Part shown: positions 15,562-29,077 of the stretch, in pieces
Layout of the letters: every line of letters begins with the position of its first letter
Position numbering within the stretch: position 1 is the first letter of the stretch
Assembly: GCA_021780355.1 (NCBI GenBank)
Contig: JAJXYX010000096.1
Location: 1 to 40,659, forward strand
DNA length: 40,659 nucleotides
From: a bacterium
GTDB taxonomy: Bacteria > Chlamydiota > Chlamydiia > Chlamydiales > SM23-39
Direction: 5' to 3'
The notes under the pieces: model-generated
Database searches by the model: none
What the model saw: only the letters and a program-made list of their open reading frames with translations
Told to the model about the DNA's origin: nothing
Program-made: the position numbers and the translations under genes

Positions 15562-15990
15562 TTAAGATCGCAAGGTCAAAAAATGAATGGCAAGTTGTTT
15601 CATGCGCAAATGGATGTGGGCTAGTCCATTGGAGCGGTTAGGAGAGAGTTGTCCCATGATGCCGAGCTCGGCGAGAAAGTGGGGCGGAGAGGTGAGCAGC
15701 GTTTCCGGCGTTTCTCCGTTATAGACGGTTAAAAGAAGGGCGGCTAGTCCCGCTGAAATCAGAGCGTCGGAAGAGGCTTCAAAATATATTTTCCCTTCTT
15801 TTAAGGAGGCGTGCAGATGCAAAATACTTTGACATCCACTGACGATTCGATCCGCGGTTTTACATTCTTTTGGATAGGGGGGGAGGGCCTTGCCCATTTC
15901 AATCAGCGCGCTATATCTGGCTTCGGTCGAACCCAAAGTGAGAAATTTATTTTTCAGCTCGTCAGATTTTTTTTGAAACGTCTCGCTCAT
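15562..15990 (-). CDS. sufE: SufE-like sulfur acceptor for iron-sulfur cluster assembly
   Basis: 142 residues from the chosen start. Residues 10-60 carry the SufE pattern: a helical start (DELKNKFLTLGSTEARYSALIEMGK), LPPYP at 36-40, CKTADRIVSGCQS at 43-55 with Cys53 at the position of the sulfur-accepting cysteine of E. coli SufE, then SDALISAGLAALLL. It takes persulfide sulfur from a SufS-type cysteine desulfurase and passes it to the scaffold; no other suf gene is in this window. The frame extends to an ATG at 16044, but the extra 18 residues are hydrophobic and outside the family, so I start at MSETFQKK. A ribosome binding site is poor for both starts. Confidence 0.82.
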   Translation of the reverse strand: MSETFQKKSDELKNKFLTLGSTEARYSALIEMGKALPPYPKECKTADRIVSGCQSILHLHASLKEGKIYFEASSDALISAGLAALLLTVYNGETPETLLTSPPHFLAELGIMGQLSPNRSNGLAHIHLRMKQLAIHFLTLRS

Positions 15991-16037
15991 ATAGAGAAGA
16001 GTGTAGTTGAAAAAAAGAAAAAAATCCAGAAAATGTG

Positions 16038-16066
16038 TTGACATTAAACGGGAAAATACGCTTTCA
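16038..16066 (+). promoter_or_regulatory. Possible infA promoter
   Basis: A perfect TTGACA lies at 16038-16043, but the expected -10 region 17 bases on (CTTTCA, 16061-16066) is poor; TACGCT at 16057-16062 is an alternative with a short spacer. The position, 30-50 bases before the infA ATG, is right. Low confidence because only one hexamer is convincing. Confidence 0.3.
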
Positions 16067-16094
16067 TGGTAAGCATTTCCGAGTCGAAATAGTT

Positions 16095-16313
16095 ATGGCC
16101 AAAGAAGAAACGATTAAAATGGACGGCAAGGTAGAAGAGCTGTTGCCAAACATGCACTTCAGTGTCGTCCTTGAAAATGGAATGCGCGTCATTGCCCACT
16201 TATGTGGAAAGATGCGCATGAGAAATATTCGCGTTTACGCAGGTGACACGGTCACTGTAGAGATGTCGCCTTATGATTTGACCAAAGCTAGAATTACTTA
16301 TCGTCAAAAATAA
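16095..16313 (+). CDS. infA: Translation initiation factor IF-1
   Basis: 72 residues, the standard IF-1 length. Typical features are the N-terminal [13 protein letters not shown], the L(P)N..F.V.LENG strand, the [20 protein letters not shown] core and the C-terminal [13 protein letters not shown], the S1-like OB fold that binds the ribosomal A site during initiation. The reading frame is open to an ATG at 16035; that extension is foreign to the family and overlaps the presumed promoter, so the start at 16095 is preferred even though its ribosome binding site is weak. It is followed by a hairpin with a T-run, then tRNA-Thr and tuf, the usual chlamydial order. Confidence 0.95.
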   Translation: MAKEETIKMDGKVEELLPNMHFSVVLENGMRVIAHLCGKMRMRNIRVYAGDTVTVEMSPYDLTKARITYRQK

Positions 16314-16331
16314 GCAGTGAACAGTTTTTTT

Positions 16332-16378
16332 ACCTCAGAAAAGCCGAAGCTTTCGTAAGGAAAGAAGAGGTTTTTTTT
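16332..16378 (+). terminator. Probable terminator after infA
   Basis: An inner stem AAAGC-CGAA-GCTTT (16340-16353) sits between an outer ACCTC (16332-16336) and GAGGT (16367-16371), followed by eight T at 16371-16378. The outer pairing is split by unpaired bases, so the structure is imperfect, but the T-run and position 20-65 bases after the infA stop fit an intrinsic terminator separating infA from the tRNA-Thr/tuf unit. The following 90 bases hold no promoter I can identify clearly. Confidence 0.5.
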
Positions 16379-16472
16379 GTGGTGGAAAATTTTTGAGGCG
16401 TCTCGGTGGAAATGGATTGATTTAATTGTGCTTAATACAGTACCATTTCAATCTTTTGAAAGAGTTGTGAAC

Positions 16473-16544
16473 GCCCAGGTAGCTCAGTGGTAGAGCACAT
16501 GCATGGTAAGCATGTGGTCGTAGGTTCAATTCCTATCTTGGGCA
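16473..16544 (+). tRNA. tRNA-Thr (anticodon GGU)
   Basis: A complete 72-nt cloverleaf. Acceptor GCCCAGG pairs with CTTGGGC, D-arm GCTC/GAGC, anticodon stem CATGC/GCATG with loop ATGGTAA giving anticodon GGU, and T-arm GTAGG-TTCAATT-CCTAT. Discriminator A at 16544; CCA is not encoded. It lies 35 bases upstream of tuf, the position it has in other chlamydiae, and is probably processed from a tRNA-tuf transcript. Confidence 0.95.
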
Positions 16545-16579
16545 TAAAAAATTTCTAGAGCCTTACGGAGGATGTTTAG

Positions 16580-17764
<1,185 letters not shown>

Positions 17765-17768
17765 TTTT

Positions 17769-17815
17769 GAGAAAGGAGAGGAGAAGGAAAGCTTAAGCTT
17801 TCCTTCTCCTTTCTC
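17769..17815 (+). terminator. Long hairpin between tuf and tRNA-Trp
   Basis: GAGAAAGGAG (17769-17778) and GAAGGAAAGCTT (up to 17793) pair with AAGCTTTCCTTCTCCTTTCTC (17794-17815), a roughly 20-bp stem with one bulge of about five bases. No long T-run follows. It lies directly between the tuf stop and the first base of tRNA-Trp (17820). It could be a partial terminator that lets only some transcription pass to secE-nusG, or a double-strand-specific RNase processing site freeing the tRNA 5' end. Confidence 0.7.
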
Positions 17816-17819
17816 ATGT

Positions 17820-17892
17820 GGGTGTGTAGCTCAGTTGGTAGAGCAGCGATCTCCAAAGTCGCCGGTCGGGGGTTCGAGTCCCTCCGCACTCG
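17820..17892 (+). tRNA. tRNA-Trp (anticodon CCA)
   Basis: A 73-nt cloverleaf. Acceptor GGGTGTG pairs with CGCACTC (two G-U pairs), D-arm GCTC/GAGC, anticodon stem GCGAT/GTCGC with loop CTCCAAA giving anticodon CCA, and T-arm GGGGG-TTCGAGT-CCCTC. Discriminator G at 17892, the expected base for bacterial tRNA-Trp; CCA is not encoded. The tuf - tRNA-Trp - secE order is widely conserved in bacteria. Confidence 0.95.
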
Positions 17893-17946
17893 TTTTATGA
17901 TGCCTGCTTCTTGTAAATAGGGGCGGGGTATTTGAGGGGAATAAGG

Positions 17947-18174
17947 ATGACTACACTTACTACGCGTCAAAAACAAAAGAAACTTTCCTATTTTCGATCT
18001 GTGCAGGATGAGCTAAAAAAAGTGACCTGGACATCGAAAAAAGAATTGCTGCTTTGCACCAAAGCGGTCATTATTGCAACGTTTGTTTTTGGATTTGCTA
18101 TTTACTTTGTTGACTTAGCTCTTCGCGGCGTGTTGGATGGAATCGGTAGTCTTGTACGAATGATATTTGGTTGA
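17947..18174 (+). CDS. secE: Preprotein translocase subunit SecE
   Basis: 75 residues. The amphipathic helix of the family (SYFRSVQDELKKVTWTSKKEL) is followed by one membrane span (about residues 40-65, AVIIATFVFGFAIYFVDLAL), the minimal SecE architecture. It clamps SecY in the SecYEG channel at the inner membrane. The frame opens at 17932, but MTTLTTRQKQ at 17947, with GAGGGG eight bases upstream, is the better start. It precedes nusG as in most bacteria. Confidence 0.93.
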   Translation: MTTLTTRQKQKKLSYFRSVQDELKKVTWTSKKELLLCTKAVIIATFVFGFAIYFVDLALRGVLDGIGSLVRMIFG

Positions 18175-18184
18175 GGGAATAGGT

Positions 18185-18730
18185 ATGTTGAAGTGGTACG
18201 TTGTCCAGGTTATCTCCAGCCATGAAAAAAAAGTAAAAAAAGCGATTGAAGAATATCTCGAAGCTAAAGGCATGAGAGAGTTCATTCATGATGTTTTAGT
18301 TCCTACTGAAAATGTCTCGGAAGTGAAACGGGGACAGCAAAAGATCAGTGAAAAAAGGATGTGGCCTGGCTATATCTTAGTGAAAATGGAATTTACAGAT
18401 GATTCCTGGGCTTATATTAAAGATACCCCGGGCGTCATTGATTTTCTCGGCGGAGAAACGCCGACACCTCTTTCTGAAAAAGAGGTAAATGACATGATGA
18501 AAGAGCTTGAGGACAGGCAAAAAGGCATTGTCCAAAAGCATAAAGTTGACGTGGGTGACCATGTAAAGATTACCGATGGGGTTTTTGTGAACTTTGTTGG
18601 TACAGTTACAGAAGTGCAGCACGATAAAGGACGTCTTAGCGTGACCGTTTCGATTTTCGGGCGGGATACGCGAGTCGATGACTTGGAATTCTGGCAGGTG
18701 GAGCAAGTCCCCAGCGAGACTTCCATGTAG
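18185..18730 (+). CDS. nusG: Transcription antitermination factor NusG
   Basis: 181 residues. It begins MLKWYVVQV, the canonical NusG start; the NGN domain includes VLVPTENVSEVKRGQ, KRMWPGYILVKMEF and TPGVIDFLGG. The C-terminal KOW domain has VGDHVKITDGVFVNFVGTV. It binds the clamp helices of RNA polymerase and couples it to ribosomes or Rho. An upstream in-frame ATG at 18167 overlaps the end of secE; the one at 18185, with AGGGAATAGGT before it, fits the family. Part of secE-nusG-rplKAJL-rpoBC. A small GCAA-loop hairpin (AGCC-GCAA-GGCT) lies in the 54-bp gap to rplK. Confidence 0.96.
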   Translation: MLKWYVVQVISSHEKKVKKAIEEYLEAKGMREFIHDVLVPTENVSEVKRGQQKISEKRMWPGYILVKMEFTDDSWAYIKDTPGVIDFLGGETPTPLSEKEVNDMMKELEDRQKGIVQKHKVDVGDHVKITDGVFVNFVGTVTEVQHDKGRLSVTVSIFGRDTRVDDLEFWQVEQVPSETSM

Positions 18731-18784
18731 GAAAAAACATGAGGAGAGAGCCGCAAGGCTTTCGTTTGAACTCAGAGGAGAGAA

Positions 18785-19213
18785 ATGGCAAAGAAGCTTG
18801 TTAAAGTCATTAAACTGCAGATTCCTGCAGGGAAAGCGAATCCAGCCCCGCCTATAGGTCCCGCTCTCGGTTCCGCAGGGGTGAACATTATGGCTTTCTG
18901 TAAGGAATTTAATGCGAAGACGCAAGATAAGGCTGGAGATATTCTTCCTGTCTTAATCAATGTCTATGCAGATAAAACATTTACTTTCGTAACGAAGCAG
19001 CCGCCTGTATCACGAATGATTCTCAAGGAATTGGGGATTGAATCGGGATCGAAAGTTCCTAACAGGGACAAAGTCGGTAAGTTGAAAAAATCCCAAGTGC
19101 AGAAAATTGCTAAGCAGAAAGTCGCAGATATGCGGATTGTTTCTGAAGAAGCAGCTTTGCAGATGGTGATGGGAACGGCCCGTTCGATGGGCGTCGACAT
19201 AGTGGAGGGATAA
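18785..19213 (+). CDS. rplK: 50S ribosomal protein L11
   Basis: 142 residues, standard length. Family blocks visible: [35 protein letters not shown] in the N-terminal domain, the proline-rich hinge [15 protein letters not shown] and the C-terminal rRNA-binding part ending [11 protein letters not shown]. It forms the base of the GTPase-associated centre on 23S rRNA. GAGGAGAG precedes the ATG. Only one base separates it from rplA, so the two are translationally coupled. Confidence 0.98.
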   Translation: MAKKLVKVIKLQIPAGKANPAPPIGPALGSAGVNIMAFCKEFNAKTQDKAGDILPVLINVYADKTFTFVTKQPPVSRMILKELGIESGSKVPNRDKVGKLKKSQVQKIAKQKVADMRIVSEEAALQMVMGTARSMGVDIVEG

Positions 19214-19214
19214 C

Positions 19215-19913
19215 ATGGCAAAACGATCTAAACGAATGAGAGCTGCCGATCAACTCGTCGATCCTACAAGGATCTATAAGTTGGAAGAAGCGATAGAGAT
19301 TTTGCAAAAATGTCCTCCAGTTAAATTCGATCAGTCTTTCAATATCTCTTTGAAAATTGGCGTGGATCCTAAAAAATCTGATCAGCAAGTCAGGGGCACA
19401 GTCTCTTTGCCGCACGGCACAGGACAAAAAGTCGTCCTTGTCGTCATTGCAAAAGGCGATAGAGCTAAAGAAGCTTTGGATGCCGGAGCGGATTTTGTAG
19501 GCGCTGATGAGTTATTGGAGAAAATTAAAGGCGGATGGACAGATTTTTCTGCCCTGATTGCAACTCCCGATATGATGAGAGAGCTTGGAAAGTTAGGTAA
19601 AGTCCTCGGTCCCCGCGGTCTTATGCCTACGCCAAAAGCTGGCACTGTAACGAACGAGATTGCTAAAGCCGTTAAAGAAGTGAAAGCTGGTAAAATTGAA
19701 TTTAAAGTCGATAAAACCGGCGTTGTGAACAGTCCTGTAGGAAAAATTTCTTTCCAACAAGAAAGTATCGCGGAAAACGTGAAGGCTTTGCTAAGTGCGG
19801 TCAACCGAGCAAAACCAGCTAGCTCTAAAGGCGTGTTTTTACGCTCTCTTTATTTATCTAGCACGATGGGGCCTGGTTTGAAAATTGATTTACAGTCAAT
19901 GCTAGTAGCATAA
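19215..19913 (+). CDS. rplA: 50S ribosomal protein L1
   Basis: 232 residues. Shows the L1 signature region [16 protein letters not shown] near 133-148, preceded by [18 protein letters not shown], and the C-terminal return of domain I ([30 protein letters not shown]). It forms the mobile L1 stalk at the E site. In many bacteria L1 also represses its own mRNA; I looked for an L1-like site ahead of rplK but could not identify one with confidence. GGAGGGATAAC precedes the ATG, one base after the rplK stop. Confidence 0.98.
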   Translation: MAKRSKRMRAADQLVDPTRIYKLEEAIEILQKCPPVKFDQSFNISLKIGVDPKKSDQQVRGTVSLPHGTGQKVVLVVIAKGDRAKEALDAGADFVGADELLEKIKGGWTDFSALIATPDMMRELGKLGKVLGPRGLMPTPKAGTVTNEIAKAVKEVKAGKIEFKVDKTGVVNSPVGKISFQQESIAENVKALLSAVNRAKPASSKGVFLRSLYLSSTMGPGLKIDLQSMLVA

Positions 19914-19926
19914 AAGGAGATTTGAC

Positions 19927-20424
19927 ATGAGAAAAGAAAAACAACTCCTTTTAGACGAGATTAAAGATAAAATTGATGCAGCGAAAGCGATGATCATCAC
20001 GAGCTACAAAGCTCTGGCGCCTAATGCGTCTTGGGTTTTGAGAGATCAGTTGGCCAAGTTAGGTAGCCAGCTCGAAGTGGTGCGTAAGCGCGTATTTTTG
20101 AAAGCCGCTGAACAGTCAGGGGTCAAAATCGACGAGGCTCTTTTAAAAGGGCATGTAGGAGTCGTTTTTGTCGACCAAGCTGATTCACTGCCTTCAGCTA
20201 AAGTCATTTTTAAATTTTCTGAAGAAAATTCCAAAGTATTGGAAGTGCTTTGCGGCCAGGTTGAAGGGATCATGAGACCCGGAGCCGAGGTCGAAATGCT
20301 GTCCAAACTGCCTGGAATCGACGAAATGAGGGCGGAGCTAATCGGTCTGTTTATCGCTCCTATGGCACAAATGCTCTCTGTCCTGGAGCAAAAAAGTCAA
20401 CAAAATGAAGAGGTAATACTGTGA
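19927..20424 (+). CDS. rplJ: 50S ribosomal protein L10
   Basis: 165 residues. N-terminal rRNA-binding part ([30 protein letters not shown]) and a C-terminal helix that carries the L7/L12 dimers ([20 protein letters not shown]). It anchors the stalk to 23S rRNA beside L11. AAAGGAG lies before the ATG, 13 bases after rplA, so there is no room for the long regulatory leader seen in E. coli. The stop overlaps the rplL GTG start (GTGA, 20421-20424). Confidence 0.97.
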   Translation: MRKEKQLLLDEIKDKIDAAKAMIITSYKALAPNASWVLRDQLAKLGSQLEVVRKRVFLKAAEQSGVKIDEALLKGHVGVVFVDQADSLPSAKVIFKFSEENSKVLEVLCGQVEGIMRPGAEVEMLSKLPGIDEMRAELIGLFIAPMAQMLSVLEQKSQQNEEVIL

Positions 20425-20810
20425 GTCACGAAGTAATTGATGAAATTGTCGAAAAGTTAAGCAAATTGTCTGTGCTTGACATGGCGAAATTAAAAGACGC
20501 GCTAGAACAAAAGTGGGGCGTAAAGGCTGCCGTAGCGTCGGCTGCCCCTGCTGGTGGTGCTGCTCCCGCTGCAGCAGCTTCCGAGTCGACTGAATTTAAA
20601 GTCACTCTGGAAGGTCCAGTACCTGATGATAAGAAGATTGCAATCATTAAAGCAGTCCGCGAAATCACAGGTCTTGGCTTGAAAGAAGCGAAAGACATGG
20701 TCGAAGGAGCTCCTAAAGAGCTGAAGGCATCTTCTCCTAAAGCGGAAGCTGATGAGATTGCCAAGAAACTGCAGGCCGCTGGTGCCAAAGTGACTTTGAC
20801 GGGCCTGTAA
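20421..20810 (+). CDS. rplL: 50S ribosomal protein L7/L12
   Basis: 129 residues starting at a GTG that overlaps the rplJ stop by four bases, a classical translational-coupling arrangement, although L7/L12 must be made in several copies per L10. The N-terminal dimerisation domain ([31 protein letters not shown]), alanine/proline hinge (about residues 37-52) and C-terminal factor-binding domain ([44 protein letters not shown]) are all complete. GAGG is present seven to ten bases upstream within rplJ. Confidence 0.97.
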   Translation: MSHEVIDEIVEKLSKLSVLDMAKLKDALEQKWGVKAAVASAAPAGGAAPAAAASESTEFKVTLEGPVPDDKKIAIIKAVREITGLGLKEAKDMVEGAPKELKASSPKAEADEIAKKLQAAGAKVTLTGL

Positions 20811-20825
20811 GAAACTTTTTCCTTT

Positions 20826-20857
20826 GTTATTTACCGTATTTTTTTACGGTAAATAAC
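20826..20857 (+). terminator. Perfect hairpin downstream of rplL
   Basis: GTTATTTACCGTA (20826-20838) and TACGGTAAATAAC (20845-20857) form a perfect 13-bp stem closed by a loop of six T. No T-run follows the stem, so it is more likely a pause or processing structure, or a weak attenuator between the ribosomal-protein and polymerase parts of the operon, than a full terminator. Confidence 0.7.
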
Positions 20858-20898
20858 TTGGAAGTTGATTTGTTTGTTTGAGCAGCGTAAAGTAGCCT

Positions 20899-20925
20899 AC
20901 AGAAAGCTAGTGTCTAGCTTTCTGT
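20899..20925 (+). promoter_or_regulatory. Second perfect hairpin ahead of rpoB
   Basis: ACAGAAAGCTAG (20899-20910) and CTAGCTTTCTGT (20914-20925) form a perfect 12-bp stem with a TGT loop, 60 bases before the rpoB ATG. In E. coli the rplL-rpoB interval contains an attenuator and an RNase III site; this pair of hairpins occupies the equivalent place. The function here is inferred from position. The rest of 20811-20985 shows no strong promoter hexamers. Confidence 0.6.
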
Positions 20926-20985
20926 TGTCTACATTTCTATTGCCGTGAATTTTTGGCACAAAAGATTAATTGAGGAGCATAGCCC

Positions 20986-24744
<3,759 letters not shown>

Positions 24745-24761
24745 AAAATGATTTTGAATAG

Positions 24762-24788
24762 CCCTCTTTAGGTAAAAAGAGGGTTTTC
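24762..24788 (+). terminator. Short hairpin with T-run between rpoB and rpoC
   Basis: CCCTCTTT (24762-24769) pairs with AAAGAGGG (24776-24783) around AGGTAA, followed by TTTTC. An 8-bp stem with a short T-tract 20 bases before rpoC looks like a weak, read-through intrinsic terminator. rpoC has no visible promoter of its own, so the structure probably fine-tunes rather than stops transcription. Confidence 0.5.
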
Positions 24789-24807
24789 TCTGGGGGAGAG
24801 CAACTAC

Positions 24808-27800
24808 ATGTTTGATGCAAATGAAGATGTAAGACAGGCGCAATTTGATAAGGTGACCCTTAAAATTGCTTCGGATGATGTGATCCGCAATCAATGGTCG
24901 CGCGGTGAAATCAAAAAGCCTGAAACAATCAACTACCGCACATTTAAACCGGAAAAGGGCGGTCTTTTTTGCGAAAAAATCTTCGGTCCTACACGCGATT
25001 GGGAATGCGCTTGCGGAAAGTATAAAAAAATTAAACACAAAGGGATCGTTTGCGATCGTTGCGGAGTTGAAGTCACTCTTTCTAAAGTGCGCCGCGAACG
25101 GATGGCCCACATCGATTTAGCGGTTCCTGTTGTCCATATTTGGTTTTTCAAAACGATGCCTTCTCGAATCGGCAATATTTTGGGTATGTCGACCGCTGAT
25201 TTGGAAAGGGTTATTTATTACGAAGAATACGTCGTAACAGATATAGGACGTACCGAACTGCAAAAAAAGCAGCTGCTAAACGACAATGAATATCGGGAAG
25301 CTCAAGAAAAATGGGGATCTGATAGTTTTAAAGCCATGATGGGCGGAGAGGCGATTCAAGAGCTTTTGAAAACAGAAGATCTGCCTTCTTTGGTCGTTGA
25401 ACTGAAAGATAAACTTCGCAAGACCAAATCTATGCAAGCTCGTATGAAGCTAGCTAAGCGCTTGAAGATTGTGGAAGGGTTTTCCAGTTCAACGAACAAA
25501 TCGGATTGGATGGTTCTCTCTTGCGTTCCTGTCATCCCTCCCGATCTAAGACCTCTCGTTCCTCTCGATGGCGGTCGTTTTGCTACATCGGATTTGAACG
25601 ATTTGTACCGACGCGTGATCAACCGTAACAATCGTTTGAAATCGATTTTAAAGCTCAAAACGCCTGACGTGATTGTCCGCAATGAAAAAAGGATGCTGCA
25701 AGAAGCGGTCGACGCTCTCTTTGACAACGGCCGCCACGGCCATCCAGTCATGGGCGCAGGAAACCGTCCTTTAAAAGCCCTTTCAGAAATGTTGAAAGGT
25801 AAACAGGGGCGATTCCGTCAAAACTTGCTCGGTAAGCGGGTTGACTATTCTGGTCGTTCCGTGATTGTTGTGGGGCCCGAGCTTCGCTTTAATCAGTGCG
25901 GATTGCCGAAAAAGATGGCGCTCGATTTGTTTGAGCCCTTCATTGTGAAGCGTTTGAAGGATTTAGGCTACGTTTACACGATCCGCTCTGCGAAAAAAAT
26001 GATCCAAAAGCAAGCTCCTGAAGTATGGGATGTGTTGGAAGAGATTATTAAAGGACACCCGGTTTTATTAAACCGCGCTCCTACTTTGCACAGATTGGGA
26101 ATTCAAGCGTTTGAACCCACTTTGATTGAAGGAAAAGCGATTCGTATCCATCCTCTGGTCACGCCAGCGTTCAACGCTGACTTTGACGGGGACCAGATGG
26201 CGGTCCACGTGCCTTTATCCATTGAGGCGCAGCTTGAAGCAAAACTACTCATGATGGCTCCGGATAACATTTTCCTCCCTTCTTCTGGAAAGCCTGTAGC
26301 GGTACCTTCCCAGGATATGATTTTGGGGCTCTATTATCTGATGCACGATCCTGTAATTTTCCCAGATAAAGCAGGGAAAAAGGTTAAAGTCTTCAGCAGC
26401 CCGCAAGAGGTGCTGATGGCCCTTTATGCTAGCGGTAGCTACAACTGGTTCGATGATGAAGGAAGAGAAATTTCAGGTCATCGCGAGCTTCTTAGCCGAG
26501 GTCTGCATATTCATGAGAAAATTAAAGTTTTGATCGAAGGCGGCATTATTGAAACAACGCCTGGACGGGTGATTTTCAATACAGTTGTACCTAAAGGTTT
26601 GGGATTCCAAAACTATGTACTTCGTAAAAAGCGTTTATCCGAGCTCGTTTTAGAGTGTTATAAGAAATTGGGCCTGGAAGCTACGGTTCAGTTCTTAGAT
26701 AACATGAAAAATATCGGCTTTGCTGAAGCGACGAGAGCCGCGATCTCGATGGGTACTTGCGATATTAAAGTTCCGACTCACAAGCCTCAAGTATTGGCGG
26801 AAGCCTATAAACGGGTTGCTGTCGTGAAGAAACAATACGAAGACGGTATCATTACAGAAGGGGAATGCCACTCGAAGATCGTCAGCATTTGGACTGAGGT
26901 CACAGATAAGCTCTCCGATGATCTTTTCAAATTGATTTACGACACCTCAAGCGGTCATTTGAACCCACTCTATTTGATGGTCGATTCAGGCGCTCGAGGA
27001 AATAAATCCCAGGTAAAACAATTGGGAGCACTGCGCGGTCTGATGGCGAAACCGTCTGGAGAGATTATTGAGTCTCCAATTACGGCGAACTTCCGCGAAG
27101 GCTTAACGGTGATGGAGTACTTTATTTCGACTCACGGAGCTCGTAAAGGTCTTTCGGATACGGCGCTTAAAACGGCCGACTCTGGTTACTTGACGCGCCG
27201 TCTGGTCGACGTAGCTCAAGACGTGATCATCACACGAAGAGATTGCGGTACGCTCAACGGCATTGAAGTCGCAGCGATTAAACAAGGCAATGAAGAACTC
27301 TTGCCTTTAAAAGATCGTATCTATGGACGTACTGTATTGGAAGATATTTATCAGCCTGGCGATAGCAAGAAGATTTTAGCTCGCTCTGGCGATGTACTCA
27401 CGACTTTGCAGGCTGAAGCGATCGACGACTCCGGTATTGAATCGATCCGGATCCGTTCTGCGCTCACATGCGAAAATCGCCGAGGCGTTTGCGCAAAATG
27501 TTATGGACTGAACTTGGCGACCGGCAACTTGGTCGGCATGGGTGAAGCGATTGGTATTATCGCCGCTCAGTCGATCGGTGAACCGGGAACGCAGCTCACG
27601 ATGAGAACATTCCACTTGGGCGGTATTGCATCTGCGAGCTTGAGCCCTGAGTTAATCTCTGAGCATGAAGGGGTTCTCGTCTACATGGATCTCAGAGTCG
27701 TTCAAAATGAGGAGGGCCATTGGCTTGCGCTCAATAAGAACGGTTCCTTGCAGATCGTCCGAGATGAAGGCCGTGCGCTGGAAGATTATAAAAAACTTCT

Positions 27801-29001
27801 GAGCAACAAGTCGATCGAGCCTCTGCAGACATTCGCTGTAGAACTAGGAACGAAGATTTTGTTCGCCGATGGCGTGAAGATTAAGAAAAGCGTAAAAGTG
27901 GGTGAGTGGGAGCAGCACAGCAGCCCGATCATTTGCGAACGTCCAGGTTATGTCAAATACGAAGACCTCGTAGAGGGTATTTCGACGCAGCGCGAAGTGA
28001 ACAAGCAAACGGGCCAGGTTGAGCTGATTGTAAAGCAGCACCGAGGGGAGCTCCATCCTCAAGTGGCTATTTACACCGATTCCGATTACATAGAGCTCGT
28101 CGGTACCTATGCGATTCCATCCGGCGCTGTGATCTCCACGAGAGAAGCTCAGTACGTCCAGGCAGGTATGGTCTTGGCCAAACTGCCTCGCGGCGCGATC
28201 AAAACAAAGGACATCACGGGCGGTCTGCCGCGCGTAGCTGAACTCTTTGAAGCGAGACGACCAAAAGACGCAGCTGAAATCGCTAAGATCGATGGTGTCG
28301 TCGACTTCCGCGGCGTACAGAAGAACAAACGAATCGTTGTGGTTCGCGACGATGTAACGGGTATGGAAGAAGAGCACCTCATCCCTCTAACAAAGCACTT
28401 AATCGTGCAGAAAGGGGACTTGGTCATCAAAGGTCAGCAGTTAACAGAAGGTCTCGTCGTCTCCCAAGAAATTTTGGAGATTTGCGGGGTTCGAGAGCTG
28501 CAAAAATACCTTGTTAACCAAGTGCAGGAAGTCTATCGGCTCCAGGGCGTGGACATCAACGACAAGCACGTGGAGATTATCGTGCGTCAGATGCTTCAAA
28601 AAGTCCGTATTACAGATCCAGGAGATACGACCTTCTTACACGGCGAAGACATCGATCGCAAAGCGTTCCATGAGCAAAATCGGAAAACGATTGAAGAAGG
28701 GGGTAAGCCCGCCCAAGCGGCGCCTGTTCTCCTCGGCATCACCCGAGCTTCTTTGGGCACCGAGTCGTTCCTCTCAGCGGCATCTTTCCAAGAGACCACT
28801 CGGGTTCTCACGGAAGCGGCAAGCGAGAGCACGACCGATTACCTTCTCGATACCAAAGCCAACTTGATTATGGGACACATGATCCCAGCAGGTACAGGCT
28901 ACGAATATCATAAGAAGGTCAATCGCTTCATTGAAAGCCAGCTGAACGAAACGCTTGACATCGATTTCGTTAGCGAAGCCGTGGCTGCACCTGTGGCTTA
29001 G
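24808..29001 (+). CDS. rpoC: RNA polymerase beta' subunit
   Basis: 1397 residues, full length. The N-terminal zinc site [20 protein letters not shown] lies at about 67-86. The catalytic magnesium loop NADFDGDQ is at 456-463, with its three aspartates intact. The second zinc site reads [13 protein letters not shown] near 889-902, and the trigger-loop region contains [16 protein letters not shown]. No inteins or insertions are apparent. GGGGGAG precedes the ATG. A strong terminator follows 35 bases after the stop and closes the super-operon. Confidence 0.98.
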   Translation: MFDANEDVRQAQFDKVTLKIASDDVIRNQWSRGEIKKPETINYRTFKPEKGGLFCEKIFGPTRDWECACGKYKKIKHKGIVCDRCGVEVTLSKVRRERMAHIDLAVPVVHIWFFKTMPSRIGNILGMSTADLERVIYYEEYVVTDIGRTELQKKQLLNDNEYREAQEKWGSDSFKAMMGGEAIQELLKTEDLPSLVVELKDKLRKTKSMQARMKLAKRLKIVEGFSSSTNKSDWMVLSCVPVIPPDLRPLVPLDGGRFATSDLNDLYRRVINRNNRLKSILKLKTPDVIVRNEKRMLQEAVDALFDNGRHGHPVMGAGNRPLKALSEMLKGKQGRFRQNLLGKRVDYSGRSVIVVGPELRFNQCGLPKKMALDLFEPFIVKRLKDLGYVYTIRSAKKMIQKQAPEVWDVLEEIIKGHPVLLNRAPTLHRLGIQAFEPTLIEGKAIRIHPLVTPAFNADFDGDQMAVHVPLSIEAQLEAKLLMMAPDNIFLPSSGKPVAVPSQDMILGLYYLMHDPVIFPDKAGKKVKVFSSPQEVLMALYASGSYNWFDDEGREISGHRELLSRGLHIHEKIKVLIEGGIIETTPGRVIFNTVVPKGLGFQNYVLRKKRLSELVLECYKKLGLEATVQFLDNMKNIGFAEATRAAISMGTCDIKVPTHKPQVLAEAYKRVAVVKKQYEDGIITEGECHSKIVSIWTEVTDKLSDDLFKLIYDTSSGHLNPLYLMVDSGARGNKSQVKQLGALRGLMAKPSGEIIESPITANFREGLTVMEYFISTHGARKGLSDTALKTADSGYLTRRLVDVAQDVIITRRDCGTLNGIEVAAIKQGNEELLPLKDRIYGRTVLEDIYQPGDSKKILARSGDVLTTLQAEAIDDSGIESIRIRSALTCENRRGVCAKCYGLNLATGNLVGMGEAIGIIAAQSIGEPGTQLTMRTFHLGGIASASLSPELISEHEGVLVYMDLRVVQNEEGHWLALNKNGSLQIVRDEGRALEDYKKLLSNKSIEPLQTFAVELGTKILFADGVKIKKSVKVGEWEQHSSPIICERPGYVKYEDLVEGISTQREVNKQTGQVELIVKQHRGELHPQVAIYTDSDYIELVGTYAIPSGAVISTREAQYVQAGMVLAKLPRGAIKTKDITGGLPRVAELFEARRPKDAAEIAKIDGVVDFRGVQKNKRIVVVRDDVTGMEEEHLIPLTKHLIVQKGDLVIKGQQLTEGLVVSQEILEICGVRELQKYLVNQVQEVYRLQGVDINDKHVEIIVRQMLQKVRITDPGDTTFLHGEDIDRKAFHEQNRKTIEEGGKPAQAAPVLLGITRASLGTESFLSAASFQETTRVLTEAASESTTDYLLDTKANLIMGHMIPAGTGYEYHKKVNRFIESQLNETLDIDFVSEAVAAPVA

Positions 29002-29036
29002 AATAGGGCTCCGTTTTCTTTGAAATTCTTTTTCTT

Positions 29037-29077
29037 GCAACACCCAGCTAGAAGCCTAGCTGGGTGTTGCTGTTTTT
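29037..29077 (+). terminator. Strong intrinsic terminator of the rpoBC operon
   Basis: GCAACACCCAGCTA (29037-29050) and TAGCTGGGTGTTGC (29057-29070) form a perfect 14-bp stem with a GAAGCC loop, followed by TGTTTTT. This is a textbook Rho-independent terminator for the rightward operon. The T-tract runs into the stop codon of the leftward RING-protein gene (29076-29078). On the leftward strand no T-run follows the stem, so it is probably not bidirectional. Confidence 0.9.

Noticed and set aside
15991-16044. 18-residue hydrophobic extension of SufE that could be read as a signal peptide
   Set aside because: SufE is cytosolic and the family begins at MSETFQKK; neither start has a good ribosome binding site, so family fit decides.
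16035-16094. 20-residue extension of IF-1
   Set aside because: IF-1 is 72 residues in bacteria; the extension is unrelated to the family and covers the likely promoter region.
16416-16446. Promoter for tRNA-Thr/tuf (TTGATT followed by TACAGT or TACCAT)
   Set aside because: Spacers of 13 or 19 bases and weak -10 hexamers; a promoter is expected here, but I cannot place it.
18731-18784. Small AGCC-GCAA-GGCT hairpin ahead of rplK as an L1 autoregulatory site
   Set aside because: Only a 4-bp stem; I could not match it to the L1-binding consensus on 23S rRNA, so it is not called.
19382-19804. Long antisense open frames within ribosomal and polymerase genes (for example opposite rplA, rplL and rpoB)
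   Set aside because: They are codon-bias shadows of highly expressed conserved genes, without ribosome binding sites or family resemblance.
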